Shown here one piece after another: positions 7,528 through 16,780 of a DNA stretch of 64,000 nt. The stretch lies in NCBI RefSeq assembly GCF_900110145.1, contig NZ_FOCP01000008.1, positions 62,001 to 126,000 of the forward strand, written 5' to 3'. The position numbers were made by a program, and so were the translations under genes. The notes under the pieces are model-generated. The model made no database searches and was not told where the DNA came from. It was given only the letters and a program-made list of their open reading frames with translations. Position 1 is the first letter of the stretch; every line of letters starts with the position of its first letter. The stretch is from Nitrosomonas marina. Lineage in GTDB: Bacteria; Pseudomonadota; Gammaproteobacteria; Burkholderiales; Nitrosomonadaceae.

Positions 7528-9595
7528 CCGCGCCGTAGCGACAAAATCAAGCAGGTTTTTTGCATTATTTCTGACGGCGTTACCGGTTTTTGCGCAAGTG
7601 CAGGAAAATCAACAGACAATCATGCTTGCCCCCGTCAATGTAACGGCCACGCGCAGCGAACGTTCGAACCTGGAAATCCCACACGCGATTTCACAGTTTG
7701 ACCGCTATCCACAGCAGCATTATCAGCCCGGTGTAACAATTGATGAGTTTGCACGCAGCACACCCGGTGTTTTTTTTCAGAACCAAAGCAATTTTGCCCA
7801 GGATTTGCGCATTTCGATCCGCGGTTTTGGTGCACGTTCAGCATTCGGTGTGCGTGGCATTCAGATGTACGTTGACGGAATCCCGCAAACATTGCCCGAC
7901 GGCCAGACACAGCTTGACTCGATCGATTCGTCACTGATCGACCGTATGGAAATTGTTCGCGGTCCGATGGCGTCGCTGTATGGCAATGCCTCCGGCGGCC
8001 TGATCGGCATATCGACACGCAAAGCGCCGCAGGAACGTTTTATGGCTTCACCACGGCAGGTATTCGGTCAGTACGGTTTGTTTAAATCCGAATTGTTTGC
8101 AGGAGGAAGTTACGATCAGTTTGATTACACCCTGTTCGGTTCCCACCTGCAGCAGAACGGCTGGCGCGAACACAGCAATGTGCAGAACTATTTCTCTCAA
8201 GCCAGGATGAATTTCAAAGTCGGTAACGATTCGGATCTGATGCTGATATTCCGAAAATTTTATTCGCCTGAATCCAAGGACCCGGGCGGCCTGACACTTG
8301 AACAGGCGCGTAACGACCCAAGCCGGGCGTCTTCCAGAAACATACAGTTCGATGCTGGTGAAGAAGTAAACCAGGAGCAAATGGGCATACGTTTTCGCAA
8401 AAAACCGACTGCAAATCAGGAACTGTCTGTGACAGCGCACATGCTGCACCGTGATTTTCGTAATCGTCTGCCTTTCTTTGACGGCGGTCAGGTTCGGTTT
8501 GACCGGCTGGTCGGCGGTATTGCACTGCAATATCGGCATGATCACCGATTGTTCGACCGTCCCAACCGTCTGATTATCGGCGTTGATTACGGTATCCAAA
8601 ATGATGATCGTCAGCGGTTCGATAACAATGATGGCAAACGTGGCGCATTGACACTGAACCAGATTGAGCGCGTACAGAATGTGGGACCTTTTTTGCGCAA
8701 TGAATGGCGCATGCATGACAAGCTTGATCTCGTTATTGGGGGACGCTGGGACTGGCTGCATTTTCAAGCCAAGGACACATATCTGTCGGATGGCGACCAG
8801 AGCGGCGACAAGACATTTTCCCAGGGCAGCGGCACCGCAGGGCTGGTATATCATCTGAATCAAAAACATCAAATTTATACCAACATTGCTACAATCTTTG
8901 AGACGCCAACATCCACAGAACTCATCAACAACCCAACCGGGCGCGGCGGGTTTAATACAGGGTTGAAACCACAGACGTCGCTCAGCCAGGAATTGGGTAT
9001 GCGCGGCCTGATAAGGGGATTTCAGTACGAATCCGCATTGTTCTATATTTATTCATGGGATGAAATACTTCCGTTTGAGTTACCCGAGGCACCGGGACGC
9101 GCTTTTTTTCGCAATGCAGGCGAATCCAGCCGGCTGGGTGTGGAAACACGAGTGGCAACACCTGAATGGCACGGATTGCGCGGCGAGGCCAGTTATTCTT
9201 ACTCTGATTTCAGATTTGAGAAATATACTATCGACAACGCTGATCTGAAGAACAATGCGTTTCCAGGAATACCCGAGCACCGCTGGGAAGGCCTTCTGCG
9301 TTATGCGCATCCGTTTGGATTTTACGGCCAGTTCCATGTACAGCATGTAGGAACATTTTTCGTCGACGATTCCAACTCGATCACCAACAATGCCTATACC
9401 CTGGGCCAACTACTGTTTGGCTGGGAGAAACGTTTCAGCTGGCTCGAAGGTGGTATTTTCGCAGGGATCAACAATCTGTTTGATGAACGTTATAATGCCA
9501 ATACCCGTATCAATGCAGCTTTTGGACGTTATTTTGAGCCAGGGGCGCCCATTAACATATTTGGTGGTATCAGGATACGTATTACACCATTCTGA
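7514..9595 (+). CDS. TonB-dependent outer-membrane receptor, PqqU/YncD-like
   Basis: A 693-residue outer-membrane beta-barrel receptor with a signal peptide (cleavage near VFA-QVQ, residue 28), a TonB-box-like APVNVTATRS, and a plug domain. The plug carries RISIRGFGARSAFGVRGIQ, MYVDGIPQTLPDGQ and EIVRGPMASLYGNASGG, the pattern I associate with E. coli YncD, shown to be the pyrroloquinoline quinone transporter PqqU. The remaining about 500 residues alternate as barrel strands and the protein ends in a typical RIRITPF with terminal Phe. The gene overlaps the VOC gene and is followed 91 bp later by a secreted PQQ-dependent sugar dehydrogenase, so import of PQQ is an attractive inference. Siderophore uptake is the main alternative. 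Confidence 0.85.
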   Translation: MKWNSRAVATKSSRFFALFLTALPVFAQVQENQQTIMLAPVNVTATRSERSNLEIPHAISQFDRYPQQHYQPGVTIDEFARSTPGVFFQNQSNFAQDLRISIRGFGARSAFGVRGIQMYVDGIPQTLPDGQTQLDSIDSSLIDRMEIVRGPMASLYGNASGGLIGISTRKAPQERFMASPRQVFGQYGLFKSELFAGGSYDQFDYTLFGSHLQQNGWREHSNVQNYFSQARMNFKVGNDSDLMLIFRKFYSPESKDPGGLTLEQARNDPSRASSRNIQFDAGEEVNQEQMGIRFRKKPTANQELSVTAHMLHRDFRNRLPFFDGGQVRFDRLVGGIALQYRHDHRLFDRPNRLIIGVDYGIQNDDRQRFDNNDGKRGALTLNQIERVQNVGPFLRNEWRMHDKLDLVIGGRWDWLHFQAKDTYLSDGDQSGDKTFSQGSGTAGLVYHLNQKHQIYTNIATIFETPTSTELINNPTGRGGFNTGLKPQTSLSQELGMRGLIRGFQYESALFYIYSWDEILPFELPEAPGRAFFRNAGESSRLGVETRVATPEWHGLRGEASYSYSDFRFEKYTIDNADLKNNAFPGIPEHRWEGLLRYAHPFGFYGQFHVQHVGTFFVDDSNSITNNAYTLGQLLFGWEKRFSWLEGGIFAGINNLFDERYNANTRINAAFGRYFEPGAPINIFGGIRIRITPF

Positions 9596-9686
9596 CCAAC
9601 TTCATGGATTGAACAATTCAGCTATTGAGACAGTCACATAACGATGATACATTGCTGTCAATACTTCAAAAACCCGAGGAGAAAAG

Positions 9687-10847
9687 ATGACTTATCTATT
9701 TTCGTTGAATACTCATCTTTATAAAATATTTACTGGTTTAGTGTTGATCCTGCTGTGCGGCTCGCTGTTGGCGCCCACGGCAAACGCTCAACGTATTCAA
9801 ACGGCATTTGATGTCAAACTGCTCGCGCGAGGACTCAATCACCCATGGGGAATGGCTTTTCTACCCGATGGCAGTATGCTGGTTACAGAACGTATTGGCC
9901 GGCTGCGTATCGTTACACCTGACGGCCGCATATCCGAACCTGTAGATAATGTACCCAGGGTCTATCACGAAAAACAGGGCGGCCTGCTCGACGTTGCACT
10001 TGATCCTGATTTTGCTGCCAATCAGTTGATATATCTGTCTTATGCCGAGCCCGTCAGTACATCCGACGGCACTATTGCCAGCACCGCAGTGGCACGGGCA
10101 GAACTGGACGGCAACAGCTTGAAAAACCTCAAAGTCATATTCCGTCAGGACCCCAAAACCCACGGTGGCCAGCATTTCGGTTCGCGCCTGGTATTTGCGC
10201 CAGACGGCAACCTGTTTATCACGCTTGGTGATCGTGGCAATCATATGGAAGAAGCGCAAAATATCGACAATCATATCGGTGTCATTATTCGCATCCGGCC
10301 AGACGGCTCTGTACCTGAAGACAATCCGTTTGTAAAAGACAGTAAGGCGAAACCGGAAATCTGGTCGTATGGTCACCGCAGCGTACAGGGCGCTGCGATA
10401 CATCCCGAAACTGGCCAATTATGGATCCATGAGCATGGTCCGCGTGGCGGTGACGAAATCAACATTCCCAAGCCTGGAAAAAATTATGGCTGGCCAAACG
10501 CCAGTTATGGCATGCATTACTCAATGATACCGATCAAAGACGAGCATGCTGAACAGGGCTATGAAGAGCCGATTTATTTCTGGACACCATCGGTTGCGCC
10601 TTCCGGCATGCTGTTCTATACAGGCAGTCTGTTTCCAGGTTGGCGGAACAGTCTTTTTGTCGGCACACTTGCTGGTCAGCATCTGATACGATTGTCGGTC
10701 AGCAAAAACAGAGTACTGGGCGAAGACCAGTTGCTTAAAAATACACTACGCTATCGTGACGTGGAACAAGGCCCTGATGGCGCTATTTATCTGTTGACCG
10801 ATGAAGATGACGGCAAGATTCTGAAACTGGTACCATCGCAAGAATAA
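9687..10847 (+). CDS. Periplasmic PQQ-dependent aldose sugar dehydrogenase
   Basis: A 386-residue six-bladed beta-propeller of the soluble aldose sugar dehydrogenase family (E. coli YliI/Asd; GSDH domain), which oxidises aldoses with PQQ as cofactor. The signal peptide ends near TANA-QRIQ (residue 35), so it acts in the periplasm. Visible blocks are GLNHPWGMAFLPDGSMLVTER, THGGQHFGSRLVFAPDG (catalytic-region histidine), QLWIHEHGPRGGDEIN, and VAPSGMLFYTG. A good ribosome binding site, GAGGAGAA, precedes the ATG. It sits 91 bp after a YncD-like receptor, which would supply PQQ from outside. Whether this genome makes its own PQQ cannot be seen here. Confidence 0.9.
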   Translation: MTYLFSLNTHLYKIFTGLVLILLCGSLLAPTANAQRIQTAFDVKLLARGLNHPWGMAFLPDGSMLVTERIGRLRIVTPDGRISEPVDNVPRVYHEKQGGLLDVALDPDFAANQLIYLSYAEPVSTSDGTIASTAVARAELDGNSLKNLKVIFRQDPKTHGGQHFGSRLVFAPDGNLFITLGDRGNHMEEAQNIDNHIGVIIRIRPDGSVPEDNPFVKDSKAKPEIWSYGHRSVQGAAIHPETGQLWIHEHGPRGGDEINIPKPGKNYGWPNASYGMHYSMIPIKDEHAEQGYEEPIYFWTPSVAPSGMLFYTGSLFPGWRNSLFVGTLAGQHLIRLSVSKNRVLGEDQLLKNTLRYRDVEQGPDGAIYLLTDEDDGKILKLVPSQE

Positions 10848-10859
10848 TTGTTTCAAACG

Positions 10860-11483
10860 ATGCAAGCCGCATATTCTGAAGCGGCGGAGCGTAACAAGTG
10901 GCCAATTCTGGAAAAACTGCATACATTGCTGGCCTCTAGTAAATCCGTGTTGGAAGTCGGCAGCGGTACCGGTCAGCATGCGGTTTACTTCGCATCCGCC
11001 CTCCCTTATCTGATCTGGCAACCTTCCGAGCTGCCAGACAAATTACCTATGCTGTCAAACCGCTGCCTGCATCACCCGGCAGAAAATCTGGTCAGACCCA
11101 TTGCGCTGGATATCGATAACGATCATAACTGGATTGCTATTCAGGCTGACGCTGTATTTACTGCCAATACCCTGCATATCATCCACTGGCCACAGGTTTG
11201 CAAACTATTTATACGGGTAGGCAGGCTGCTGCCTGCAAATGGTTTATTCTGCACCTACGGCCCGTTCAATACAGACGGTCGCTACACCAGCGAAAGTAAT
11301 GCACAATTTGACAATTGGCTGAAAAACCGTGACGTCAACAGCGGAATTCGCGATATTTATGACTTGCAGTACTCGGCTGAACAGAATAGTCTAAGATTAC
11401 AGGAAAACTTTGAAATGCCGGCCAATAATCGCTTGCTTGCCTGGCGCAAGTTGGCAAACGAAGCGGTTAAACCGACACTGTAA
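10860..11483 (+). CDS. DUF938 family SAM-dependent methyltransferase-like protein
   Basis: A 207-residue class I methyltransferase-like protein of the DUF938 family. The start MQAAYSEAAERNKWPIL matches the family pattern of SEAAxxNKxPIL. Motif I is VLEVGSGTGQHAVYFA, followed by WQPSEL, then FTANTLHIIHW and a proline-rich LPANGLFCTYGPFN. An in-frame TTG at 10848, directly behind the dehydrogenase stop, would add four residues; I prefer the ATG at 10860, though neither has a convincing ribosome binding site. It is probably the last gene of the preceding run. The substrate is unknown. Confidence 0.85.
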   Translation: MQAAYSEAAERNKWPILEKLHTLLASSKSVLEVGSGTGQHAVYFASALPYLIWQPSELPDKLPMLSNRCLHHPAENLVRPIALDIDNDHNWIAIQADAVFTANTLHIIHWPQVCKLFIRVGRLLPANGLFCTYGPFNTDGRYTSESNAQFDNWLKNRDVNSGIRDIYDLQYSAEQNSLRLQENFEMPANNRLLAWRKLANEAVKPTL

Positions 11484-11699
11484 TACCTTTCTATTCAAAG
11501 ATTTCTGCTGTAAGGCGTTGTCACATGTATCGGCAAGCCGGTATGGTCGCTACAAAAAACATACCTCGGCACAGACAGCGAATGACACCCGGAAGATATT
11601 GATTCCGTATATTCAAATTTGTTCTCTTCAAATCAGAGAACCAATGCTGATATGTTCAACCGTTCACCCGGCACAATTTTGCCAGAACTAGCTGGTACA

Positions 11700-14087
11700 C
11701 TAAAATTTTTGCTGCCAGTAACGCGGACGCAACTGCCGCCAGCTACCAACGAAAAACCCTTTTTGTTCGAAACGGATTAATATCGCACCGTGCCGGTCGC
11801 TACGCAACTGCATACTCCCTTGCGCACGGTAGCGCTCTAAAATATCATCTCTTGGATGACCAAAACGATTACGATAACCAACAGTAAAAATGGTAACCGC
11901 CGGATTGACCTGATTCACAAAGGCCACGCTTGAGGAAGTCAGGCTGCCGTGATGCGGCGCTATCAGAACTGTCGATGGTAATTTGCCATCGTTAGCGTCA
12001 ATCAGTTTTTGTTCAGCTGCGCGGCCGATATCGGCCGGTATGAGTATACTGCCGGTCGCAGTCGTTATTTTCAGCACACAACTGCTTTCATTGGTCTTCC
12101 GGGCTGGATCGGTATAAATATCGTGATCCGGATACAAAATTTCGAAAGCGACACCGTCCCAATTCCAGAACTCCCCGCGGACACACAACGCACTATCACT
12201 GGCTGCCTGAGAAACCGGATGATTGGTATCCATTGACGAATACAACATTTTGACATCCAGAGTATTAAGTACCGATAACGCGCCGCCACTATGGTCAGAA
12301 TCGGCGTGCGATATTATCATGCGATCCAGAATACCGATTCCCTGTGCGCGCAGAAACGGTATCACGGTACGGTCGCCACTGTCACTCACAGCATATGCCG
12401 GACCGCTGTCAAACAGCAGCGTATGGTGCTGTGTTTGTGCCACTACCGCCAGCCCCTGTCCGACATCGAGAACCGTCAACCAGAGCGCGCCCTCCGATGG
12501 TCTTGGCGGCAGCACCAGAAACAGTGGCAGCAATGCGACCACGCCGAGCCAGCGTCCCGGAAATCCCGTAAAGAAGTGCAATCCCAGACTGCCAGGCAGC
12601 AGCAGCCAGATGATACCCAGTACAGCAACAGCTATCGTCCACATGGGCGGGACATGTTGTTGCCAGACCGGCTGCGATAATTCATTCAGGCCCTGAAGAA
12701 ACACCATCACGATACTTAAAATACCGTGCGCCAATGGCAACATAAATTCAAACGGAGGCAGAAGGGACAGAAGCGTAAGCGGCACGACACACAGGCTGAC
12801 CAGCGGAATTGCCACCGCATTGGCGACAGGTGATACTATCGATACCTGCTGAAACAATGCCAACAGCAATGGAACCAGCCCCAAGGTTATCGCCCATTGT
12901 ACGCGCACCCAGCTGACAAACCAATGCGTGGAGCCAATACGCCCTGCCGTTACCAACATGATAATCCCGATTGCACCAAATGACAGCCAGAATCCGGCCG
13001 ACAACACCGCCCAGGGATCAATAACAACAACCAGCAGTAGCGCCCAAGCCAATACCATCGCAGGGGCTGCCATACGACCGTACCAGATTACTGCAGCCAT
13101 CACTGCCAACATAAAAAATGCGCGTTGCGCAGGAATCGCAAAACCAGAGAGCACTGCATATATACACGCAGCTATCAATCCTGCCGCAACAGCCGCCCGA
13201 TGCGCAGGCAAGTACGATAACAAGCGCGCACTTTGTCGCCACAACCTTGAAACCAGAAAATAAACCATGCTGGCAACAAGCGTAATGTGCAATCCGGATA
13301 TAGCCATTAAATGATTGGTTCCGGTACGCGTAAAAACCTGCCACTGATCGGTGGGTATTGCACGCTGATCCCCGGTTGCCAGAGTCATTAGAATGCCTGC
13401 ATAGCGTTGACCGTCAAGTACTGCATCAAACCGTTGCTGAATTTGTTGACGCCAGGCTTCAACCCAATATGCCGGTTTATTTACCCGTGCCGCTAACAAT
13501 GAGTTGTCCGATGCTGAACGAACATAGCCCACAGCACGAATGTTACGTTCCAGTGCCCAGGCTTCATAATCAAAACCATGGGGATTGGCGTGACTGTGTG
13601 GCCGCTTGAGACGCACCGTTATCTGCCAGCGCTCACCGGCATGTAAAACCGGTAAACTATGACGTATTTCATTCTGCTTGCGCTCCAGGTACCAGGCCAG
13701 TGATACGCGCTGAGGAACATGCGCATCAGGCGTCCGCACCTGCTCGACTTCGAATTGAAATCGAACGCTGTTACTACTGTATTGCGGCAGACTCGAAATC
13801 ACACCGACTACCTGAATATCTTGACCTTCCCACGCTTTAGGCAGCGTATCAGCCAACCGCCAGTGCGCCATAGCGGCTGCCCAGAAATAACCAGCACCAA
13901 ACAGAAGCAATAAAAACAAAATTCGGCTGACTGTTTGCAAAATGGTTTTCTGGTTTCGCCAGCAAAACACACAAGCTGTCAGTAACAGCGGCAGCACCAA
14001 AGCTTCATACGTTCCAGGTAATTCAGCTTGCCATTGCAGCAGGCTGACACCTGTGACAAATAACAGAATACCAAGCCGTATCGGCAC
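11700..14087 (-). CDS. comEC: ComEC/Rec2 family DNA-uptake channel protein
   Basis: A 795-residue inner-membrane protein with the three ComEC regions in order: an N-terminal DUF4131 domain (to about residue 200), the multi-spanning competence domain (about 215-490, with RTGTNHLMAISGLHITLVA), and a C-terminal metallo-beta-lactamase domain (about 535-780). The last contains LTVLDVGQGLA, HADSDHSGG and APHHGSLTSS. It translocates single-stranded DNA across the inner membrane during natural transformation and the nuclease-like domain may degrade the other strand. The start is GTG at 14087. pilT and pilU lie 3.5 kb upstream on the same strand, so retraction and uptake parts are near each other. Confidence 0.95.
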   Translation of the reverse strand: MPIRLGILLFVTGVSLLQWQAELPGTYEALVLPLLLTACVFCWRNQKTILQTVSRILFLLLLFGAGYFWAAAMAHWRLADTLPKAWEGQDIQVVGVISSLPQYSSNSVRFQFEVEQVRTPDAHVPQRVSLAWYLERKQNEIRHSLPVLHAGERWQITVRLKRPHSHANPHGFDYEAWALERNIRAVGYVRSASDNSLLAARVNKPAYWVEAWRQQIQQRFDAVLDGQRYAGILMTLATGDQRAIPTDQWQVFTRTGTNHLMAISGLHITLVASMVYFLVSRLWRQSARLLSYLPAHRAAVAAGLIAACIYAVLSGFAIPAQRAFFMLAVMAAVIWYGRMAAPAMVLAWALLLVVVIDPWAVLSAGFWLSFGAIGIIMLVTAGRIGSTHWFVSWVRVQWAITLGLVPLLLALFQQVSIVSPVANAVAIPLVSLCVVPLTLLSLLPPFEFMLPLAHGILSIVMVFLQGLNELSQPVWQQHVPPMWTIAVAVLGIIWLLLPGSLGLHFFTGFPGRWLGVVALLPLFLVLPPRPSEGALWLTVLDVGQGLAVVAQTQHHTLLFDSGPAYAVSDSGDRTVIPFLRAQGIGILDRMIISHADSDHSGGALSVLNTLDVKMLYSSMDTNHPVSQAASDSALCVRGEFWNWDGVAFEILYPDHDIYTDPARKTNESSCVLKITTATGSILIPADIGRAAEQKLIDANDGKLPSTVLIAPHHGSLTSSSVAFVNQVNPAVTIFTVGYRNRFGHPRDDILERYRAQGSMQLRSDRHGAILIRFEQKGFFVGSWRQLRPRYWQQKF

Positions 14088-14110
14088 TGGCTGAGTACTT
14101 GTTACAGCTG

Positions 14111-15268
14111 TTAGCTAGAAATAAGCGACTTGTGCTGCACGTCGTTATTCGCTTGGGACTGGGACCGGGAACGAATTCTGGAATGTATATCGACTGGAAT
14201 GCGATTTAGCCCAAAACTGCCGCTAAAGTGTTCAAAGTTACCAGCAATCTGTTCACCGCATTGTGAACAGCACCCATGTTCGTTTAGGTGATAATGTTCA
14301 ATCTCATACCAGTCACGTACAATTATTTCGCTGCCACAAGATGGACAAAACGTCGTATCGCCCTCACGGTAATGCACGTTTCCTGTATAAACATAGTGTA
14401 AACCTGCATCAAGTGCAATCTGACGCGCCTGAATCAATGTTGAAACCGGCGTGGATGGAGTCGCAGTCATTTTATAATCCGGGTGAAACGCACTGAAGTG
14501 CAAGGGCACATCACTGCCAAGCTCCCTGACTATCCAGGTACACATGGCCTCGACTTCGCTCGCCGAGTCGTTTAGTTTGGGTATCAATAATGTTGTCAGC
14601 TCAAACCAGACTTCAGTTTCTTGTTTCAGATATTTTAAGGTATCAAGCACAGGCTGCAGATGTGCGCCAGTCTGTTTGACATAAAATTCTTCGGTAAACG
14701 CTTTCAGGTCGATATTCGCAGCATCCATTCTGGCAAAAAATTCGCGACGAGGGTCCGCATGGATATAACCCGCCGTTACTGCAACCGCTTTAATTCCTTT
14801 TGCATGACAGGCATCCGCCACATCCATCGCATATTCCGCAAAAATCACTGGATCGTTGTAAGTAAATGCGATGCTTTTACAGCCAAGCGCAGCTGCCACA
14901 TCAGCAATTTCCTCCGGAGCTGCCTGAGCTGCAAGCTTGTCAAAACTGCGCGATTTGGAGATATCCCAGTTCTGACAGAATTTACATGCCAGATTGCACC
15001 CCGCTGTGCCGAATGACAGTACACTGCTGCCCGGATAAAAATGATTAAGTGGTTTTTTTTCTATTGGGTCTATACAAAAACCTGAGGATCGTCCATAAGT
15101 AGTCAGCACCATGGCGTTTCCACTCCGGCCCCGTACAAAACACGCACCACGCTGACCTTCGTGCAATTTACAGTCACGCGGACACAAATCACACTGTATA
15201 CGGCCATCTTCCAGAAAATGCCAGTATTTTGCCGGATATCGTGCTTCGGCATTAATCGGTTCATCCAT
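14111..15268 (-). CDS. amrS: AmmeMemoRadiSam system radical SAM enzyme
   Basis: A 385-residue radical SAM protein with the 4Fe-4S motif CNLACKFCQNWDISKS (CxxxCxxC) at about residues 93-108. Additional cysteines lie in an N-terminal CDLCPRDCKLHEGQRGACFVRG and a C-terminal zinc-ribbon-like CPSCG...CSQCG pair. FSFAGCNL-type and ECxxxPKLND-like segments are of the pyruvate-formate-lyase-activating-enzyme lineage. Its start overlaps the stop of the AMMECR1-family gene by 8 bp and the MEMO1 homologue is next, giving the complete three-protein set. The biochemical reaction of the system has not been established to my knowledge. Confidence 0.95.
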   Translation of the reverse strand: MDEPINAEARYPAKYWHFLEDGRIQCDLCPRDCKLHEGQRGACFVRGRSGNAMVLTTYGRSSGFCIDPIEKKPLNHFYPGSSVLSFGTAGCNLACKFCQNWDISKSRSFDKLAAQAAPEEIADVAAALGCKSIAFTYNDPVIFAEYAMDVADACHAKGIKAVAVTAGYIHADPRREFFARMDAANIDLKAFTEEFYVKQTGAHLQPVLDTLKYLKQETEVWFELTTLLIPKLNDSASEVEAMCTWIVRELGSDVPLHFSAFHPDYKMTATPSTPVSTLIQARQIALDAGLHYVYTGNVHYREGDTTFCPSCGSEIIVRDWYEIEHYHLNEHGCCSQCGEQIAGNFEHFSGSFGLNRIPVDIHSRIRSRSQSQANNDVQHKSLISS

Positions 15269-15860
15269 CGCTTCTTTCCTCTACAAAATCTGTTTCGCGC
15301 CATTTTTGAACGGTATACCGCGATAAACAGATCGTATCATCCCAAAAATCGGCATCTATTCCAGCTTTGAGTTTTAACTGTGCCAGAAATTCACCCGGTT
15401 GCAGCAGATTTTCCCAGACTTGCGGTAAAAAAGTGCTTCGATGTGCGCCGAAAGACAGCATTACACCGTCAATACCGGGGCGCAATTGCGATAAAGCATC
15501 TTTTTCGCTGTAAAACGAGAGTGGATGTAATTCAGACAGCAACGAAACTTCCACGATGATTGATGCAAATTCACATGTTGTCACAGGTAAAAACCGGTTG
15601 TCATAGAACGCGGCTGCAACGGCATTACTGCGTACATTCTCAAATAGTGGCTGGCAGGCCTGCAAAGAGCCGATACAACCACGCAAACGTTGTTGTTGCG
15701 TCAATGTAATGAAAGTCGCGCCTGGTTCCATCAACCATTCAGCCGTTGTGTCAAAAACAACAGTATCCGTGGTGTCAATCTGCAGCGCATTTGAAATTGC
15801 TGCACGAGCTAATGACAGCAGCACCTGACCCTGATCGCTATGATTTGAATTCGAATACAT
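15261..15860 (-). CDS. amrA: AmmeMemoRadiSam system protein A (AMMECR1 family)
   Basis: An AMMECR1-domain protein of 199 residues from the ATG at 15860 (MYSNSNHSDQGQVLL), which fits the family start. A second ATG at 15905 lies inside the upstream amrB and would add 15 basic residues; it has an AGG-type site close by, so it cannot be excluded. Conserved blocks are FITLTQQQRLRGCIGSL near residue 56, the family LRGCIG hexapeptide, NAVAAAFYDNRF, and the C-terminal GVMLSFGAHRSTFLPQVWE. The gene is in operon with amrB and amrS. Its function is unknown; human AMMECR1 is linked to a developmental syndrome. Confidence 0.92.
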   Translation of the reverse strand: MYSNSNHSDQGQVLLSLARAAISNALQIDTTDTVVFDTTAEWLMEPGATFITLTQQQRLRGCIGSLQACQPLFENVRSNAVAAAFYDNRFLPVTTCEFASIIVEVSLLSELHPLSFYSEKDALSQLRPGIDGVMLSFGAHRSTFLPQVWENLLQPGEFLAQLKLKAGIDADFWDDTICLSRYTVQKWRETDFVEERSDG

Positions 15861-15882
15861 TCTGTTCAGTTTTCCGTCAATT

Positions 15883-16680
15883 TTAACAAAACGCAATCGC
15901 CGCATAACCTACTACCTGCTCACGTGAACCGGCAGTATCACCCGAATTACGCAAATCAAGCAGATGTGGTTTTAAATGGCGCCTACGGGCAACCGCAATC
16001 AAGCCATTCACAGGCGTAGCACCACAGGCCTGCTCATGTGAGATCGGTTGCCTCAGTTGTAAAATCGATTGTACGGTCGTTTTATCCACTTTTTGCGCCA
16101 CTGGATACGGTAAATAGTGCGAAAGATCCGAACTGACTATGATCAACGTCTCGTCGTTATCCCAAACTTTATCAAGCACTTCGGCAACATCTTCAGCGGA
16201 AGCCACTCCAACGGCAAGAGGCAGTAATTTAAACTCTTTAAGCACTTGTTGCAGAAATGGTAATTGCACTTCAAGCGAGTGCTCAAGCAAATGCGCATCG
16301 GTACTGATGATCACCTGTGAAAAATCCGAAATGGCCCGGACCGATTCAGTATCTACTTGTACGGACCCTAATGGCGTATCAAAGCACGCTACCCCGGGTA
16401 ATGCCAGGCCATGCAACACTACACGGTGGGATGGACCCAGCAACACAACACGTTTAATCGATTCAGCCACGGCAAGTAATGTTCGGTAAGCTGTTGCTGC
16501 AATTGCTCCAGAATAGACATAGCCAGCGTGCGGCACAATCAATGCTTTTGGTGTCAGATCATATTGCCGGGCGCTGTCTATCAATACCCGTATATCCTGA
16601 GATAACCTGTGCGCATCATCTGGGTAAAAAAGGCCGGCCACAGCTGGCTTGCGAATTGGGTTAGAGCGTATACTTGTCAT
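15883..16680 (-). CDS. amrB: AmmeMemoRadiSam system protein B (MEMO1 family)
   Basis: A 265-residue MEMO1-family protein related in fold to class III extradiol dioxygenases. I start at the ATG at 16680 (MTSIRSNPIRKPAVAGLFYP), because the block RxPAVAGxFYP is the family N-terminus; a TTG at 16737 adds 19 unconserved residues. Other blocks are IVPHAGYVYSGAIAATAY, VVLLGPSHR, DAHLLEHSLEVQLPFLQ and IIVSSDLSHYLPY, with the histidines that form the putative metal site. amrA begins 22 bp after the stop. The MEMO1 fold binds metal in eukaryotes; the bacterial role is unknown. Confidence 0.94.
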   Translation of the reverse strand: MTSIRSNPIRKPAVAGLFYPDDAHRLSQDIRVLIDSARQYDLTPKALIVPHAGYVYSGAIAATAYRTLLAVAESIKRVVLLGPSHRVVLHGLALPGVACFDTPLGSVQVDTESVRAISDFSQVIISTDAHLLEHSLEVQLPFLQQVLKEFKLLPLAVGVASAEDVAEVLDKVWDNDETLIIVSSDLSHYLPYPVAQKVDKTTVQSILQLRQPISHEQACGATPVNGLIAVARRRHLKPHLLDLRNSGDTAGSREQVVGYAAIAFC

Positions 16681-16780
16681 ATAGCAACTTATCAATCTAA
16701 CATAATTACTACATAAGGGTTCATCGGACAGAATCAAGTAAGCCAGCTACCAGGATAATTCTGGTATCACCTGCTTCTGG

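Noticed and set aside
8048..8872. A 274-codon minus-strand frame inside the TonB receptor
   Set aside because: It is the shadow of the receptor's plus-strand coding bias; composition and sequence do not look like a protein family and there is no ribosome binding site.
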